A stretch of DNA of 64,000 nucleotides, from positions 3,409,030 through 3,473,029 of the forward strand of contig NC_043740.1 in the NCBI RefSeq assembly GCF_004337985.1, in the 5' to 3' direction. Below the pieces are notes generated by a model. That model saw only the letters and a program-made list of their open reading frames with translations, was not told the origin of the DNA and did not search any database. Positions 42,883-54,469 of this stretch are shown here, one piece after another. Positions within the stretch are counted from its first letter, which is position 1; each line of letters opens with the position of its first letter. Source of the stretch: Pyricularia pennisetigena (taxonomy: Eukaryota > Ascomycota > Sordariomycetes > Magnaporthales > Pyriculariaceae). The position numbers and the translations under genes were made by a program.

Positions 42883-45800
42883 CAGATCGGTTCACTGCCG
42901 CGAATCATTTTAGGAAGCACAATTCGACACCTTTCGGTGTGCCAGTATTGTTTAAGCCGCCTCGGGTAATATCTTCGTGACACTAGTTCATGCCAATGAT
43001 CTTATTACCTCTCTCCTCTTGCGTGTATCGCCCTTTTGTTCTTAGCCTGAATATCTCCCACATTCCGCAGCGGCGATATCACATTTACCGTTGTCTGGAG
43101 GATACAAATGGCATATGGAACCAAGGGGTGAACAAAACAAATAGAAGCGGCCCCTGAAAGAAAAAAAAAAAAGGAAAACCAAGAATTGAATGGAATGCAT
43201 CCAAAAACCAATCGCCACGCCGCATGCGTTGATGGCATGGTTATACCATGTCATGTTTATACCATAGTAGCAGTAAGGATATAATCTTGGCAGTGAAGAA
43301 TACCCCACAACATGCCACCTCTTAGCCATGAAGGTCTTTGCACTACTGAAACGGACCCCTGAGATTGCTGGAACCCTTGACGAACGCAACTTGGCTTGTA
43401 CACTTTTCCCCGGGGCGATTTTGTGCAAAACTGGCCAATTGGGAACATCAAAATTTTCCAGCCCTGCATTGATGCAACACGCTACCCGTCGCATGGCTCC
43501 TCCCAAATTCTCGCCTGTTGTCAGCTAGCGGACTGAAATTTCGTTTATACCCATGCAGGTGGCACTTCTTTAGAAATTATTGGCTAGGGCTGGTCGCACT
43601 GGTATCTACAGGACTTGATAAAGATTGCAGGATACTGTGCAACGTGTGTTAATAGCAGAAAAAAAAAAAGCAATCACTCTCAAAACAAAACATTGCATAC
43701 CATGCCGGGGAAGAAAGACACAGTGCAGAGCAAGGCAAGCGGTAGCGGTTATCATGAGGCAGTATCCTGTCAAAATGAATGTCAAATGAACCGCAGTGGA
43801 GTCGGACCAGGGCGATAGCGTCTCAATGGGCCCACGGAGGTGCACAGAGGTTGAACCGTAACCAGTCAATGCCAAACCAATATGGACCGGTCTAGCAAAA
43901 ACACATCCTTGCAGGCTACCAGGAAGCCTTGGAAGCCTAGGCCGACCTTGCCGGCACACAAAGACGTTGAATTGCCTCCAATCAAGTATGCATTACAAGT
44001 CTGACCAGGCCCTTTTGGATCACAAGACGTGTGGCTGACGAACGGCGAAGGGTTGTCTCGAAAAAAGAACGCTGGCCCAAAGGTCTGCCACGCTAAACAT
44101 TGCAAAACGTCTACAGCATGGGCTGCACCTTCTGGTCTTACCAATTAAGCCACCCCCGAGGAATGCTGGCGAGCGAAATGGCGATGTTTTCAGGCTGGAG
44201 GCATGCATCGGTGTTGCAACAGGCGCTGGTCATTATAGACTTTTTTTTTGACTTTTTTTTATAAAAAAAAAAAAAAAAACTTGGTCATAGGCGCTTTTCA
44301 GAGACCGTAATGCACCCTGTCCATTTTCAAGCGCCATGGCCTTGGAATTTAATTTGGGCGGGCGGGTGCGATGTCTGTTGGTCGGGGTTGGTAAATGCGG
44401 GTGCCGTTTTCTGGCCTCTCCTTCGTGTGTATTGTTGTAATTTATTGATCAGCCCTGTGGAACGAATAAGAAAAATACTGTACACCAAATCCCAGGGTAC
44501 CGAAGACCGACGGACATGTCTAACTCGAATAAAGCAATAAGGAAAAAAAAAAGAGGGTACGTAGACAGCAGCAACAACTTGCCGAACCATTGATGGGCAG
44601 AACTCTAATTTCTCGGGTCTTTTGGATTGTAGCATTTGTTCGTCACATCTTGGGGACGAGTTCAGTCAACCAACTTGCATGTTCAGACCAAGCAGGCCAC
44701 GCGGAGGATGAGGACACTGTCTGTTTAGCTATGCCGTTCCGGGCGGGATGCATTGGTGGGGTACATTTGCATCGGGCGATTAACTAAGTTACGGTACCTT
44801 ACTTACTCTTGCTACTACTGTAGGTTATGAGTGACATTTGCCGCTGCAGCTTTCAGTTCGCTCTAGAAACTGGCTAGACTAGACCTAGATGTAAGCTCAA
44901 GTCTTGGCACGTTCCTGCACCAGGCAGGAGGCTTACTTGACATTACTGTACATGATGTGCGCCTGGTGTCTGATCAAACGGTGCTGCCAAGATGGAAAGC
45001 CGAGAAAAGTGATGTAAAATGCGTGGCCAATAAGACTCTAATGAACATTGCAGCCTGGTTTTATTGTCGGACTGGGCATTGTGGCACGAAAATCCCATTA
45101 AGAGAAAATGGATCTTAGAAACGTTTGTCAGGGTGGTTGTAAGTCTTGTGACAGGTTTGCCTCCGAACTCCATTCATGCTGGTTTCGTAAGCACGAGCCA
45201 CCAAGAACGATGTGAGCTAAAGTCAAAATTCTGCTGTACTATTTACAGCCGAGAGACTGCCTCATCGAAGTCTCTTGGTGTGTCAATGAATTTTAGATTC
45301 CTTGGCTTTCTTGGCTCTTTTGCTATTTTCCCATCAGTCGGGGAAACCAACCTCAAATGGTGACGGTGGGTTGTCGTGCATTGGTATCCAGATTGAGGCG
45401 TTTGTTTTTTTTTTCTTTTTTTTTTCTTTTTTTTTTTTTTTTTTCTCTACAGCATCGACGTGGCACACGGCGGCCCGCTGGTGGCGGTTGTTGAGTTACT
45501 TTCCCGACTGATTTCTGGTTGCCCTTATACAGTAAAGAGTGGTTTTTTATGGCGTCAATACCGCAAATGAGGTGGTTGACCAAGCCGATCTGTCATGCGA
45601 ACGTTGATTTACCGCGAAAAAAGCCCCTGTGGTTTCCTTTTCAGTTGATCACTAGCCAGATGGCTCTGTCTGAAAAGTTATGAGCGTCGTGTCAGTCCCG
45701 TGCTGGCAAAAAAGAACTTCAGACGGAACAGACAAGCCATTTCCCATACAGATCCCATCCATGCTGTGCCAACTCAACTGAGTCTCGAATTTGGTCAGCT

Positions 45801-47331
45801 CGAAACATTGGCCATTTGCTTGCAATCTCGCCTTTTCCCAATGGACCGTAGATGCCCAGCTGCCACGCGGTCATGGTTTCGGCGCCCCCCTTTCGTACGT
45901 CTAATACTGCCCGGGACCACACAGGATGCTCCGATGCACATTTACCACCTTGCCCAGTATAAAGGGGCTTTTGCTTCCAGCGGTTGAAGTTATCGGAGGC
46001 TTAACAAGGATAAAAATGCCGTTGTGTCGGTGGAGCCCCATCTTTTTCTTGGGGCTCGGCCGAGGAAGGGGCCAGGGACCCATTCCCTAATTCGGCCTAG
46101 ACCGACAGGTGTGTCCCATCGCTTGGTGTTTCACCCGTCATTGTACCCGCCCCACGCTGGAGTCTGACCGGAAATACTTCCCCTGCAACAGCGACGCCAC
46201 AAGCCAGCCTGCTCCAGAGCCTCTTGTCTTGGGTGGGATTCTCGTTCAAAATCGCCCTATACGTTGTAACGACGCACTCTCGGCACCCACCCCTAGCTCC
46301 AAGGTGGCCCGCTACAGGACAGGGGTTGTTCCTAGCTCTGGGCACAGGGATAGCAAAGTACCAAGACATTCCTTTTTTCTCTTTCTTTTTTCTGACGACA
46401 CCGCCAAAAAAAGGACACAGGGGGGGAACCCCGATTGATTATGTACACTGTGATGTACCTAATTTGTCCCGTTCACTGCCAAAACACAACGCTCTGCAAC
46501 GAAGGCCACGCAAACGCACAAGCCATCATGCCCGCAAACCGCGTACCCAGTTTACAGGCACACGCCCCCTGTTCTCTCTTCCCCTTGCCAATCCTCTGAT
46601 ACACCCTTGCAGACAAACCACGTACGGCAAGTTGATGATTCAGGGACCCTCTCTTCCCAATATCCGCCCCATAGTCAACAATCATGCCCGCATCCTCAGA
46701 CGACGGGCCTCCCACATCGGGACGCCTTCCTGGAGACCTGGGAAGAGGCCCTGTCTCGTCCTCGGGGGGTGTCGCTCTACGGGCCAAGGGGGTTGCCATA
46801 TATCGGCATTGATCTTAATCAAGCTGCCACAGCTCCTTTATTACAAGAGCTTCCGCCTCCCCCTCAGCTCGGAGCGTGAATCTTTTCGTTTCTCTCATAG
46901 GAGCATGCAGCAGGCGCAGCAAGTTTAGACAGTCCTTCTTTTCCCTTTACCCCCCTTTTCCCTTTTTTTTTTTTTTTTTAACTTGACTTACGTTCTTCAC
47001 TTCCGCTTGGGGGGAGATTAGCTTCTTTGTCCCGCTTACACCGGACGCTCCCGCACCCACAGCCTTTTTGTTCTTGCATTAGAGCTTACCTACTACACGA
47101 CAACCGCCGACGTGCCGCGTGTGTAGTATCTGTTCGCCTTCATTACTGTGCTCTGGGAGTATTTATATTCGACTTTATCTTGCTGTACAACAACTTCTCG
47201 CGCCTCCTAGTAGAGCTAGACAGGCCTCTCTTTAATCGGTATCAGCCTATCTCATTATATCCATCTAAGCTTGTTGCCTGCTCTTCCGAGAAGAAGGTTT
47301 CCACTCGACATCAACCCTCTAATCCGACAAG
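38411..47331. other. Gene desert, 8.9 kb
   Basis: No open frame on either strand shows a recognisable domain, good splice closure or sustained codon pattern. It holds a GGTAC-rich patch (38617-38650) and homopolymer runs at 38889-38907 (T), 42852-42878 (A27), 44240-44280 (T runs then A17), 45404-45445 (T with C interruptions) and 46963-46979 (T). No transposase, reverse-transcriptase or terminal repeats were recognised. The last few hundred bases are the probable promoter and long leader of the SPM1-like gene. Confidence 0.55.
42852..42878 (+). repeat. A27 homopolymer run
   Basis: Twenty-seven consecutive A in the gene desert. Confidence 0.95.
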
Positions 47332-48918
47332 ATGGCTCCTATCTCCTCGATACTCGCCCCTTTCGCCGCCCTCGCTGGGTTGGTTGCCGCCCTGCCCAGC
47401 TCGGGCTTCCATGGCTCTGGGGACTTTGCCGGCGTCCCAGTTTCCAACGCCGACGCCTTGAACGTCATCCCCCAGAGCTATATCGTTGTCTACAACAGCA
47501 GCTTCGATTCCAAGGTCATCGATGACAGCCAAGCCGCGGCTATGGCCAAGGTTGCCAAGCGCAACCTGGGCAAGAGGTCACTAGATGGTCGTGACATGTC
47601 GACAACAGCAACGGCCTGCAAAATTGGAACCTGGAGGGGTTTGATGCTGGACGCTGATGACCAGACTATCATGGAGATTATGGAGGACCCGGCAGTCCGC
47701 TATGTTGAGGCCGATGCAGCTATGAACGTCTTGATCGATGAGGGGGCTGCCGAGCAGCCTCCCCCAGCTGAACTCACAGAGATGCAAGCCATTGCCAGGC
47801 GCGCGGAGCAGACCGAAACCGGAGCCCCCAATGGTCTTGCACGCCTCAGTCAGTCGGAGCCTAACCCTGGTTCCTCGGGAACGTACAAGTTTGAGGATTC
47901 CGCCGGCGAGGGCATCACTGTCTACATCGTCGACACTGGTATCCGTGCCACTCACGAAGAGTTCGAAAATCGTGCCACTTTCGGTGCCAACTTCATCGAC
48001 AGGGTGGTAAGTTTTCTCCCCATCTCTAACCCTTGTCAACTTTGGATCACATGTTCTAACCACTGCTTTGACAATCAGGACACTGATCAGAACGGCCACG
48101 GATCGCACTGTGCCGGAACCATCGGTGGCAAGACCTTCGGTGTTGCAAAGAAGGCTACCCTCGTTGGCGTCAAGGTTCTGGGTGCCAACGGCGGTGGTTC
48201 TAACCGTGGAGTCATTCAGGGCATGCAGTTCGTTGCCAGCGACGTTACCCAGAAGAACCTTGCTCGCAAGGCCGTCATGAATATGTCCCTCGGTGGTAGC
48301 AAGTCTACCGCTGTCAACGAGGCCATCAACTCCATGGTCAAGGCTGGCATCGTTCCCGTTGTCGCCGCTGGCAACGAGAACGTCGATGCCAAAGATTCCA
48401 GCCCGGCATCTGCTCCCGGCGCCATCACCGTCGGTGCTATTGACCAGAAGAATGACCGCAAGGCATCATTCTCTAACTTTGGTGCTACTGTCGACATTTT
48501 TGCCCCCGGTGTCGCCGTCCTCTCCGTCGATGCCCAGAGTGACACTGGTTCAAAGACGCTTTCGGGCACCTCCATGGCATCGCCTCACGTCGCTGGTCTC
48601 GCCGCATACCTGATGGCTCTTGACCCCACTCTCACTGCTGGCGGTGGTATTGAGACTGTTGCTGGCAAGGTCGACGCCAAGATCAAGGAGCTCGCCAAGG
48701 CCATGGGCGCCCAGGTCAAGAACGCCCCTACCGGTACCACTACTCTGATCGCCAACAACGGCAAGACCAGCGGTGGAGCTGGTAACGGCACTGCCGACGC
48801 TGTCGACGGCGGTGAAGGTGCTGCAGATGCTGCTCTCCGCCGCCTGCGTAAAGCCCAGAGGCTTGCGTCCCAACGCAAGCAGCAGCTGCAGCAGCAGCAA
48901 AAATCGAGGCAACAATAG
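47332..48918 (+). CDS. spm1: Subtilisin-like serine protease, SPM1 type
   Basis: S8A proteinase, vacuolar or secreted. Exons 47332-48006 and 48079-48918 give 504 aa. A signal peptide (about residues 1-21, ending LVAALPSS) is followed by an I9 propeptide (QSYIVVYNSSFDSKVIDDS). The catalytic domain has Asp201 (YIVDTGI), His232 (NGHGSHCAGT), oxyanion Asn324 (AAGNEN) and Ser390 (SGTSMASPHVAG). The C-terminal extension is Ala/Gly- then Gln/Arg-rich. The 72-nt intron (GTAAGT to CAATCAG) is a multiple of three without a stop, so a retained-intron reading also stays open; splicing is preferred because it joins Asp and His blocks as in the family (IDRV-DTDQNGHGSH). SPM1 homologues are linked to autophagy and virulence in the rice-blast fungus, which is established knowledge, not shown here. 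Confidence 0.93.
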   Translation: MAPISSILAPFAALAGLVAALPSSGFHGSGDFAGVPVSNADALNVIPQSYIVVYNSSFDSKVIDDSQAAAMAKVAKRNLGKRSLDGRDMSTTATACKIGTWRGLMLDADDQTIMEIMEDPAVRYVEADAAMNVLIDEGAAEQPPPAELTEMQAIARRAEQTETGAPNGLARLSQSEPNPGSSGTYKFEDSAGEGITVYIVDTGIRATHEEFENRATFGANFIDRVVSFLPISNPCQLWITCSNHCFDNQDTDQNGHGSHCAGTIGGKTFGVAKKATLVGVKVLGANGGGSNRGVIQGMQFVASDVTQKNLARKAVMNMSLGGSKSTAVNEAINSMVKAGIVPVVAAGNENVDAKDSSPASAPGAITVGAIDQKNDRKASFSNFGATVDIFAPGVAVLSVDAQSDTGSKTLSGTSMASPHVAGLAAYLMALDPTLTAGGGIETVAGKVDAKIKELAKAMGAQVKNAPTGTTTLIANNGKTSGGAGNGTADAVDGGEGAADAALRRLRKAQRLASQRKQQLQQQQKSRQQ

Positions 48919-50837
48919 AAGAACCATCATCACCTTGATTGGTGAGATGAATGCGTGCATCTTCAGATCAAAGACAGACATTGTTTCCAACGTATTTTTT
49001 GCTTTCATAAATGTCTTCATTTGCTTTCGTAGCGGGAGGGTCGAGGCTATAATCTGCCTTGGGAAATGGGGAGTGACTATCCGCCTTGGCACCACCAGCC
49101 TGGAGCGGGCCCATCACATTCCTAGAAGCGATCTCATTTACATGTACATATATTTATCGCGCTCGTATGGCGCCCGTCCAGCATATACTAGAGGTCATTC
49201 CAACATCCCATCAAAGTTCCCATTGTTGTTTGTGACTGCTACCATATCGCATTGATTCCATACTGGAAACGTCAGCTCCCCGACAAAGTTGGGAGGGGGG
49301 GTGCGTGGCGTATAGCATAAGATTTGGCCAGACAGGCACAACTAATTCCAAGATCCCCTTCTCTCCTGCTGCAAGGGGTAAGGTTCATTCATATCTGTGG
49401 AGGATTTCCATTCGTCACACGCACGACATGTACCCTGGAACAGGGGTGCGTGCCCCGGCAACTCAGGTGTGCATCAATTTCCCGACTGCTCACCCTTTCA
49501 TACTTTTTCTCCGTGACAAACTGGCATATGCTGGATGGAGGAGATGGGCGTGCCAAGTTTGTCCTGTTAATCCCCAGTCCTTCTTGGTATATCCTGCTTA
49601 CTAAAAAAATTAAAAAAAAAATTAAAACAAAACGTCAAAAGTAAAAATGTACATAACTTATTTCCCCTACACCAGCAGGGATTCTTTGTGGTGGCATAAT
49701 ACCATACAAAAGCGACACTGGGTAAGTGGGCAAGGCTTGGCAGGTTTGACTGCAAAAAAATACAAAACATCACGCCACAGGCTTTGCTGGCTTGGCTGGG
49801 CAGTTTTGTTTCTGAGCTGGGTTTGAGTGGGGCCAGGGAGTTTGAGAAGCATGAGGTTTACCTCACCGTCAGGAGAACCCTCGAGGTTTGTATCAGGGAG
49901 GGTTAGGAGAAACACTCGCACAAGCTCGTTTGCCCGGCCACAATCCCCCAAGCCACCATGAGCTACGAGTTCCATTCTCATAACCCCAACCCAGATCCAA
50001 TGGGGCGTCGACGCCGAAACAAATTCCTAAAGCTTACCAAATCCCCAATTCTCTGCCTCTCGCTCTTCAAGCCTTGCTGTCATTCGGACCCCAAGATCAC
50101 TTTACTCCATGATATTCGGTAAGGCATGATGCCACTCCAAATGGGCCTGGTCGCCTGGGGCAGTCATGGATGCGAATGAAGATGCATCCCAAATAACCGT
50201 CCCATCTTCCTCATTCGTAGCATCGACTGAAATCCACCTTGTGGGCTGTCCACATATGTTTGACATTGGCCCGTTCATTGCATACACAGACATGATCGTC
50301 TTTCCAATTCCATCTCGAAACCACCTTTATGGCCCTGGAGCAGAAACGAAAAATCCGTCATGTTGGCCGGTCAAGAGGCCAGACGAGTCTAATTTTGGGG
50401 TATGGGAGAGCATGGGTAATGTGGAGTCCTGACCTGGAATGCTTGCGATGAGATATGCAGCCAAGAGCGCGACGGCGCTTATCAAAGACAAAACAACACA
50501 ATGTGATTGGGGAATCTGGCTACTAATTTCCGGGCCATTGTGATAGCTGTGAATATCTTCAACAGTCCCAGCAGGCCTTAAGCGCGCAGAATTCCAGGCC
50601 AGCGGTGGGGTGTTGCATCAAGAACGCCCAACATGCTAATGTGCTCGGCGGCGGCCCCCAAAAGGGCCTGACTAGAGGCACATCACTTTCTTGGGACCAT
50701 TTTCCTATCCAGGACACGAAGATGTGCCTGTATCCCCTCTGGTCTCGTCAAGCCCCGTCATGTACGAGGTACAACCCTCGCCTCCACAGACCGAACTGGC
50801 AGGTACACCAGCAACACCGATGCCTCGGTTGAGAACA
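48919..50837. other. Intergenic region, 1.9 kb
   Basis: Downstream of the protease gene. It holds A-rich patches (49603-49625). No gene is recognised in either strand. Confidence 0.55.
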
Positions 50838-51040
50838 GTCAACACAGAGACCGCTTCACCCCAGGACATAGTACAGGAAATGTCACCGGCCAGAACATAA
50901 CATTTTTGAATCGAACAGCTACCTTTGCACAACCCTCACGACAGGACACGCTACAAGGAATCTCTCCAACCACTGCAGTACTAAGTCGAGCAACAACGTT
51001 TGCACATCCTCTCCTGGCAGTACACGTCAATGCGCGGTGT
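50838..51040 (+). repeat. Degenerate tandem repeat, period about 75-80 nt
   Basis: Three imperfect units. GACATAGTACAGGAAA at 50865 matches GACACGCTACAAGGAA at 50945, and TTTGCACAACCCTC at 50924 matches TTTGCACATCCTCT at 50999. Translated, the units resemble TETASPQDIVQEMSP, TFAQPSRQDTLQGISP and TTFAHP, but the frame changes between unit 1 and unit 2. Confidence 0.6.
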
Positions 51041-51827
51041 TTCTGCTTCTGTCAATGTCACGGAGACTTTACACACAATTGCCAGTGAAGAGACGATCCC
51101 AGGTTGGTTCAGGTAGCGATCATGTGCAGAAGTCACGAGCCTCTCGAGGCAGAAGATGGCTGGGAAATTGGTGGCAGGAAATCACGAGCTCTATGATCTC
51201 TATTATCTGGCTTGGAGCCGTTATAATTGTGCTCAAGAAATTCGAGAACCTTTCGATTACAAAATGGGCGTTGCCAATCAGCATCAACTCAATGATAGCT
51301 ATATTTACAGCTTTTATGAAAGCCTGCTTGATCTTTCTAGTCGCTGAATGTCGTTACCCGCTTCTGGTTGATCAAAACGCTCTCTGACAGTAAATGAGCT
51401 AACTAACCTTCATCTATAGCCATTGGACAGACAAAATGGCTCCGGTTTTCTAGCGACGTCCGATCGTTGAATGAGCTGATGCATTTCGACTTGGCAACCC
51501 GTGGACCTTGGGGTTGTCTAACACTCCTTATCGGGCAGCTGTTCCGGCCTAGCCGATTGCAAGTATCAAATGGCTCTAGTACCATGGCCGCCTGGCATGT
51601 CTAGTCCTGAGTCTTGTTTTGACCTGAGTCTATACGTTGTGATGGGCTTAACACTGGCTGCATCGGCTCAAATGCATACGGAAAATGTGACGGTGAAGTT
51701 CTTCACCCCGCCGGCCGCGGGTACGGCATGGGAGAACGACACTTGCATTGGTGTGCGGTGGCAGTGGATGAGTTTCCCGGCGTCGTTGATGCTGCTTCGA
51801 GATGATATTACTGCTGGCGACTATTGA
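51037..51827 (+). pseudogene. DUF3176-like membrane protein relic
   Basis: Two segments match the N-terminal part of the fungal DUF3176 family. The first (51127-51349) reads NWWQEITSSM then two hydrophobic helices and IFLVAE. The second (51420-51562) reads GQTKWLRFSSDVRSLNEL then FDLATRGPWGCLTLLIGQ. They are joined by a 70-nt intron with a CTAAC branch site and CTATAG acceptor but a weak GTCGTT donor. A third stretch, after another poor junction, has YVVMGLTLAASAQ and stops at 51827. The roughly 400-residue extracellular part and C-terminal membrane segment usual for the family are missing, and the N-terminal repeat changes frame. I read it as a decayed or truncated copy; a short multi-exon gene is the alternative. 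Confidence 0.5.
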
Positions 51828-52800
51828 CAGAGGCCACAGATCCAAATGGGGTGGAGAATGGAAGTCGTCGTCGCCGCCACCCGAGAGAAGCAGTCGCGCA
51901 AAGACAGGAAGGTGTCAAAAGGAAGCTCAAGAGCCACCAACTACGGTGGAGCAACGGCAGTCATTTGAGGGCCAAAGACAACCTTGCGATGAAACGGGGC
52001 AGAATACCATGCCACGTGATGGCGGGTGGGTGTAGGGACTATCCGAGACTATATTCTCAGTGTTATTTGAGAATGTCGAATATCTCATCCCCGTTCGTAT
52101 AAAATACTATCTATATGCTGGTTTGACTTGAACCTCGCGCTGGAGGATACTTTATTCCTTGCCCTAACCATGCTGAATCCAGTATCAAACGTTTTGTAAC
52201 AGATATTACGAATCACCTCACGACCGGGCCCTGCAAGTGTTTTCAACCCAAGTCTTGTATTGCAGCTTGTCATACTCTAAAAGGAAATTCTACAAGGTAC
52301 ACCGAACTGCATCCTCTAAGACCCTGAGCATTCTCAACAAGCTTTTCTTCCTGCCATAACTTTATTGAATCACCCACAGTAAGCAGATGCGTAAAGCGTA
52401 TGACAGGTAAGAAATTGGCAGTAGGAAGAAAAGAAAAGAAAAGCAAAAGGAAAATAGGAAAAAGAGACCAACGACCACCGAATCAAGACAATGAAGCCGA
52501 ACTCGAGCTCAAGCAGCGAGCACAGCTCATCTTTTCTCCCACCCATGCAAAAGTAGCAAAGTTGCAGAGCTTCTGAATTGTCAAAGCAGGCCGATGAAGC
52601 CCCCCCGCCATCGAGAGTCATGACAGGCGAAGAGGCCGAGACTCAGCCGCCTGGTTTTTTCAACGTTGCCATCGACCACGCTTGATAGTAGGGGGGGAAA
52701 GCTTGCCTCGCGATCGCGGTGGCTGGCCAAACAAAAAGGGTTCCCGGGAGTAAATTGTGAGCCCGGGGCCTTTTTTTTTTTTCTTGTCGTCTACCCCCAT
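51828..52800. other. Intergenic region
   Basis: No gene recognised. Purine-rich stretch at about 52425-52470. Possible decayed 3' part of the DUF3176-like locus, but no similarity could be followed. Confidence 0.5.
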
Positions 52801-53100
52801 TTACAGGGAGCGGCGGACCACGACGGGCCTGTTGTTGCGCCTGGCCTCGCTGGTGGACTTGGCCGGGCTCTCGGCGCTGGAGGTGGTGGTGTTGCCGCTG
52901 CTGCCGCAGGTGCCAAACTTGGTGTTGCAGCCCTCGCCGCAGTAGGGGAGGGTCGAGCCGCAGTACCCGTACTGCGAGCAGCAGTTGCCAAACTCGCTGC
53001 CGAGGCAGGTGGCGTTGTTGGCGCCGCCGCAGGAGCCGTCGACCGAGATGGCGGCGGCGGCGAGGCCGGTGAGGGTCAGGAGGACGATGGTGCGGAACAT
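52801..53100 (-). CDS. Small secreted hevein-type chitin-binding protein (CBM18)
   Basis: Unspliced, 99 aa. A signal peptide (residues 1-17, MFRTIVLLTLTGLAAAA) precedes a single CBM18 module. Eight cysteines at 24, 32, 40, 41, 47, 54, 58 and 65 have hevein spacing (CGG...CC SQYGYCG...YCG..C). The aromatic/Ser chitin-contact residues S, Y and Y of SQYGYCG are present. A Ser/Thr-rich then basic tail (RRNNRPVVVRR) follows. It should bind chitin oligomers outside the cell. There is no catalytic domain, so it may protect cell-wall chitin or mask fragments from host receptors, like other chitin-binding effectors; that role is inference. It stands alone in a gene-poor region. A further in-frame ATG 45 nt upstream would put a polar stretch before the signal peptide, so 53100 is preferred. 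Confidence 0.9.
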   Translation of the reverse strand: MFRTIVLLTLTGLAAAAISVDGSCGGANNATCLGSEFGNCCSQYGYCGSTLPYCGEGCNTKFGTCGSSGNTTTSSAESPAKSTSEARRNNRPVVVRRSL

Positions 53101-54469
53101 TTTGGCTGGTGTTTGTTTTTTTGGAGGGATAGGTTGTTGATTCAAAAAGGAGTTAAGTGAAGGAGTGTTTGGTTCTTGTTGTTGCTGGTGAGAGTGAGTG
53201 AGTGGATGTTGTTCAAGGGAGAGTGATAGTCAGGGAATGTGGTTGCGGATGCTGATGATGAGAAAGAAACAAAAAAAACACACTTGTGGAGGGGAGGTTG
53301 TTTGGGGCTTTATAGCCGTCGTGATGCTGAGAAAAGGACGCTGCAGACCTGGTGAGTCTCTGGTCATGGAGGCACTCGACACACACGGAGAACTCCAGCC
53401 AATGTTTGATGATGGCAACGTTCAACGCCGGCGGTGATGCAGATCTCAAAGGCCCAAGGACCCTTTCCGAGAACGCCGGCAGACGGATCACAATTCCCCA
53501 ATGGCGGTGATCTTCTCTGGCTCGGACGTTCTAGCAGCTCTGGACGGGGTTTATCGGGGAAGCTTGTTGTTAGCGTGCAGATCTCGGTCTCCCCTTTCCC
53601 AATCTTGAGTGTATCGCGATGCTAAGCTTCAACCCTTTTTTTTTCCTTTTTGTTTATCTGCCCTCCAAGTAAGTTTTTCTTGATCACAACTCTATCCGAG
53701 ACACACGGGTATACAAGATCGACAAGCCTCGGGAATTGCCAAAAAGAGCCAAAAACAACGTGGAAGCTAAGAGTAGCGCCCGGGAAGCCGGCTGCTGCAG
53801 ATGGCGTGGCTCTTGGTGTCAATTCCAAGACGCGGCGATGGCCAGGCTAGCTTAACCTTCAGACAGGCTCGGGACGATTGGGATGTTTCCACCGGGAACG
53901 GCGTCAGGGGGAATGTGATGACGATCAGCGCGACGAAATCGAAGCTCTGGTTTGTTCTACTCCTGCAGAAGACATGCAGCCTAATGAGCCTTGAGAGGGC
54001 GCGCTTGGTTAAAGTTCATGTTACTTTGGGTAGGCCGTCAATGACGAAGCGGCGTTGGAGAGTGATGCCCGCGCACGCGAGAGGATTGTTTGCTTTGTTG
54101 TCGCGCGTCTGTCAAAACAGTCAACAAGTCTAAAATGTTCAACAAACACAAAAGTGACACAGGGGCTATGGATCCAGGGTATAGAGCAGCAAAAAAGCGC
54201 TTTTCTTCGTGACGAAGCGCATGAAAAAAAAAAAAAAAAAAAAAGGTCCGAATACCAGCAAGTAAGTGCTCCACGCAATCGTCTCTCTTGGCGTGGCCCC
54301 CATTGGGATCTTCATGAATTCTTTCGACCAAGCGTTTCGCAGGTGCGACGGTTGTCTCGCGCATCGGCTTCTCCGGAGTTGAACATGTAGCCATTTGGCA
54401 AAGTACTAAAAGTTGGATTCTTCCTCGTCACTCCTTGCCGCGAGCCAAAGGTACAAAACCAACAGAGCT
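53101..54469. other. Intergenic region with A21 run
   Basis: Promoter of the chitin-binding protein gene and 3' flank of the peptidase. A run of 21 A lies at 54224-54244. No gene is recognised. Confidence 0.6.

Noticed and set aside
44108..44161. tRNA-like 5' half on the minus strand (GGGGGTGGCTTAATTGGTAAGACC)
   Set aside because: It has an A-box-like TGGCTTAATTGG but no matching anticodon stem, no B box (GGTTCGA) and no acceptor pairing, so it is probably chance.
46224..46928. 234-codon open frame on the plus strand
   Set aside because: Composition is that of untranslated sequence, no domain is visible, and it overlaps the probable leader/promoter of the protease gene.
51570..51827. Possible Kre9/Knh1-type secreted protein (VKFFTPPAAGTAWENDTC)
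   Set aside because: The resemblance is limited to a few residues, the frame stops soon after, and the preceding hydrophobic segment fits better as a continuation of the DUF3176-like relic.
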